NCBI GenBank assembly: GCA_017615495.1
Contig: JAGAAA010000092.1
Coordinates: forward strand, 1 to 6,141
Direction: 5' to 3'
DNA from: Clostridia bacterium
Lineage (GTDB): Bacteria > Bacillota > Clostridia > Christensenellales > CAG-1252
DNA length: 6,141 nt
Shown in pieces: positions 4,708 through 6,141 of this stretch (the stretch's first letter is position 1; each line of letters opens with the position of its first letter). The position numbers and the translations under genes are program-made. The notes under the pieces were generated by a model, which had not been told where the DNA came from, did not search any database, and saw only the letters and a program-made list of their open reading frames with translations.

Positions 4708-5895
4708 ATGCAGGTATATTTGGACAATGCGTCCACCACAAAAATGAGCAAGACCGCCATTGACGCGATGCTTCCGTATTTTGGCGAAGTGTACGGCAAT
4801 CCTTCCAGCCTTCACTCGATGGGGCAAAGAGCAAAGGAAGTTTTGGAGGCCGCGCGCGAAAGCGTAGCCCGCTGTTTGGGCGCTGCTCCCGGCGAGATCT
4901 ACTTCACCTCGGGCGGAAGCGAAGCGGACAACCAAGCCATCCTTTCCGCAAGCGTCATCGGCGCGCGCAAGGGCAAGAAGCACATCATCACCACAGCCTT
5001 TGAACATCACGCCGTATTGCACACTTTGAGCAAGCTGGAAAAGCAGGGCTTTGAAGTCACCTACCTTTCCGTAGGCAAGGAGGGCAACGTCACCGCGGAG
5101 CAAGTTGCGGAAGCCATCCGTGAGGACACTTGTTTGGTGACCACCATGACCGCCAACAATGAGATCGGCTCGGTGCTTCCGATTGCGGAAATAGGCGCCG
5201 TCTGTCGTGAAAGAAAGGTTTTGTTCCACACCGACGCGGTGCAAGCGGTCGGGCACCTGCCGATGAACGTCGCCGTGATGAACGTCGATATGCTTTCCCT
5301 CTCCGCGCACAAGTTCCACGGTCCCAAGGGGGTGGGCGTGCTGTACGCCAAAAAGGGCACCCTGCTCACCAACCTGATCGAGGGCGGCGCGCAGGAAAAG
5401 GGCAAACGCGCCGGTACGGAGAACGTTGCGGGCGCCGTGGGTCTTGCCGCCGCGCTCAAAGAAGCCACCGACAACCTGACAGAAAACGTGAAGAAGGTAT
5501 CGGCGCTTCGCGATAAGCTCGTCAAGGGGCTTTCCGTCATTCCGCATTCCGTTTTGAACGGCGACAAGGTAAACCGCCTTCCCGGCAACGTGCATTTTTG
5601 CTTTGAGGGCATCGAGGGCGAAAGCCTGCTCCTGTTGCTGGATGAATTCGGTGTGGAGGCGTCCTCCGGCTCCGCCTGCACGTCGGGCTCGCTGGACCCC
5701 AGCCACGTTCTCTTAGCCATCGGGCATCCGCACGAGATCGCGCACGGGTCGCTGCGCCTGACCTTATCGGAATATACCACCGAGGAGGAAGTGGATTACG
5801 CCTTAAAGGCCATCCCGCAAGTGGTGGAAAGATTGCGCAACATGTCCCCCATCTGGCGTGACAAAGTGAATGGACTCAAACCGTTTTTAATATAA
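4708..5895 (+). CDS. nifS: Cysteine desulfurase NifS (NifS/IscS group)
   Basis: A 395-residue PLP enzyme that takes sulfur from cysteine, giving alanine and an enzyme-bound persulfide for iron-sulfur cluster assembly. The family features are all present. The N-terminus is VYLDNASTT. The cofactor-stacking histidine is in FEHHAVL (98-104). The stretch TANNEIGS runs from 148 to 155, and HTDAVQAVG from 174 to 182. The PLP lysine is K202 in SAHKFHGPKG. RAGTENV spans 234-240. The sulfur-carrying cysteine is C324 in SSGSACTSG. The C-terminal block SLDPSHVLLAIG, with HGSLRLTL further on, is typical of clostridial NifS proteins. Full length is present, with no frameshift or missing catalytic residue. 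It is the first gene of its operon, and nifU begins 15 nt after its stop. Despite the name, a role in nitrogen fixation is not implied: no nif structural genes are seen, and such pairs serve general cluster assembly and often tRNA thiolation. Confidence 0.96.
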   Translation: MQVYLDNASTTKMSKTAIDAMLPYFGEVYGNPSSLHSMGQRAKEVLEAARESVARCLGAAPGEIYFTSGGSEADNQAILSASVIGARKGKKHIITTAFEHHAVLHTLSKLEKQGFEVTYLSVGKEGNVTAEQVAEAIREDTCLVTTMTANNEIGSVLPIAEIGAVCRERKVLFHTDAVQAVGHLPMNVAVMNVDMLSLSAHKFHGPKGVGVLYAKKGTLLTNLIEGGAQEKGKRAGTENVAGAVGLAAALKEATDNLTENVKKVSALRDKLVKGLSVIPHSVLNGDKVNRLPGNVHFCFEGIEGESLLLLLDEFGVEASSGSACTSGSLDPSHVLLAIGHPHEIAHGSLRLTLSEYTTEEEVDYALKAIPQVVERLRNMSPIWRDKVNGLKPFLI

Positions 5896-5910
5896 TAAGG
5901 AGAAAATACT

Positions 5911-6141
5911 ATGGCATTATATAGTGAAAAAGTAATGGACCATTTCCGCAACCCCCGCAACGTGGGCGTCATTGAGGACGCAAACGGCGTTGGCGAAGTG
6001 GGCAACGCCAAGTGCGGCGATATCATGAAGATCTACTTGAAGATCACGGAAGGCATCATCGAGGACGTCAAGTTTGAAACCTTCGGGTGCGGCTCCGCCA
6101 TCGCGTCCAGTTCAATGGCTACCGAACTCATCAAGGGCAAG
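5911..6141 (+). CDS. nifU: Iron-sulfur cluster assembly scaffold NifU/IscU-like, N-terminal part
   Basis: The first 77 codons of a scaffold protein cut by the window end. The ATG is preceded by AAGGAGA (5897-5903) with 7 nt between, and it follows nifS by 15 nt, so translation of the two is closely linked. The N-terminus (YSEKVMDHFRNPRNVG, 4-19) is typical of the family. Two of the three cluster-binding cysteines are visible: C35 in GNAKCGD, with D37 next to it, and C60 in FGCGSAIASSSM. The third would lie beyond the window. The protein receives sulfur from NifS and iron to build a transient [2Fe-2S] or [4Fe-4S] cluster that it passes to target proteins. The sequence resembles the short clostridial NifU (IscU-like) type rather than SufU. 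Whether it ends as a single-domain protein cannot be seen. Confidence 0.95.
   Translation, partial: MALYSEKVMDHFRNPRNVGVIEDANGVGEVGNAKCGDIMKIYLKITEGIIEDVKFETFGCGSAIASSSMATELIKGK

Noticed and set aside
3819..4799. Long open frame on the - strand (326 codons) across the GGDEF end, the MaoC gene and the nifS start
   Set aside because: It runs through a strong terminator and a promoter of the opposite strand and spans parts of three well-supported genes. The protein has no recognisable domain.
4648..5706. Long open frame on the - strand (352 codons) opposite nifS
   Set aside because: It lies wholly against a gene with every catalytic motif of a cysteine desulfurase. Its translation is low-complexity and resembles no family. 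Such frames are common opposite GC-rich codons.
1..6141. CRISPR arrays, tRNA or rRNA genes, insertion sequences, riboswitch-like leaders
   Set aside because: No regularly spaced repeats, no tRNA-like cloverleaf with a CCA or TTCRA arm, no transposase motifs or terminal inverted repeats, and no gap long enough for a classical riboswitch apart from 251-390, which shows no known riboswitch core.

Overview
The window reads as a chromosomal fragment of a Gram-positive, clostridia-like bacterium. The evidence is the clostridial-type nifS-nifU pair, strong AGGAGG-like ribosome binding sites, near-consensus sigma-A promoters, and a moderately GC-rich genome with ordinary housekeeping genes. The genus cannot be told from the sequence. 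All eight genes supported here lie on the + strand, and no gap between genes exceeds 140 bases.

Layout. (1) 2-250: the 3' end of an RNA uracil-5-methyltransferase of the RlmD/TrmA family. (2) 251-1893: an AT-rich, self-promoted two-gene module. It begins with an extended -10 promoter. It encodes a 314-residue protein joining a TIR-like domain to a C-terminal membrane domain, then a 158-residue acidic protein that I do not recognise. (3) 1928-2581: a HAD-superfamily phosphatase. (4) 2582-4574: a promoter with an unusual arrangement, a GAF-like/GGDEF diguanylate cyclase, a MaoC-type hydratase, and a clear intrinsic terminator. (5) 4645-6141: a consensus promoter overlapped by a palindrome, then nifS and the start of nifU, the desulfurase and scaffold of iron-sulfur cluster assembly.

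How the genes relate. nifS and nifU form an evident operon. The diguanylate cyclase and MaoC genes are probably co-transcribed but have no obvious shared function. The TIR-membrane gene and its partner differ in base composition from the genes on either side. They look like an inserted accessory module, plausibly for phage defence or nucleotide signalling. No terminator is visible between this module and the HAD phosphatase gene, so the module's promoter may also drive that gene.

The most interesting item is the TIR/membrane fusion with its unrecognised partner. That assignment rests on motif recognition by eye and has not been tested by any search.
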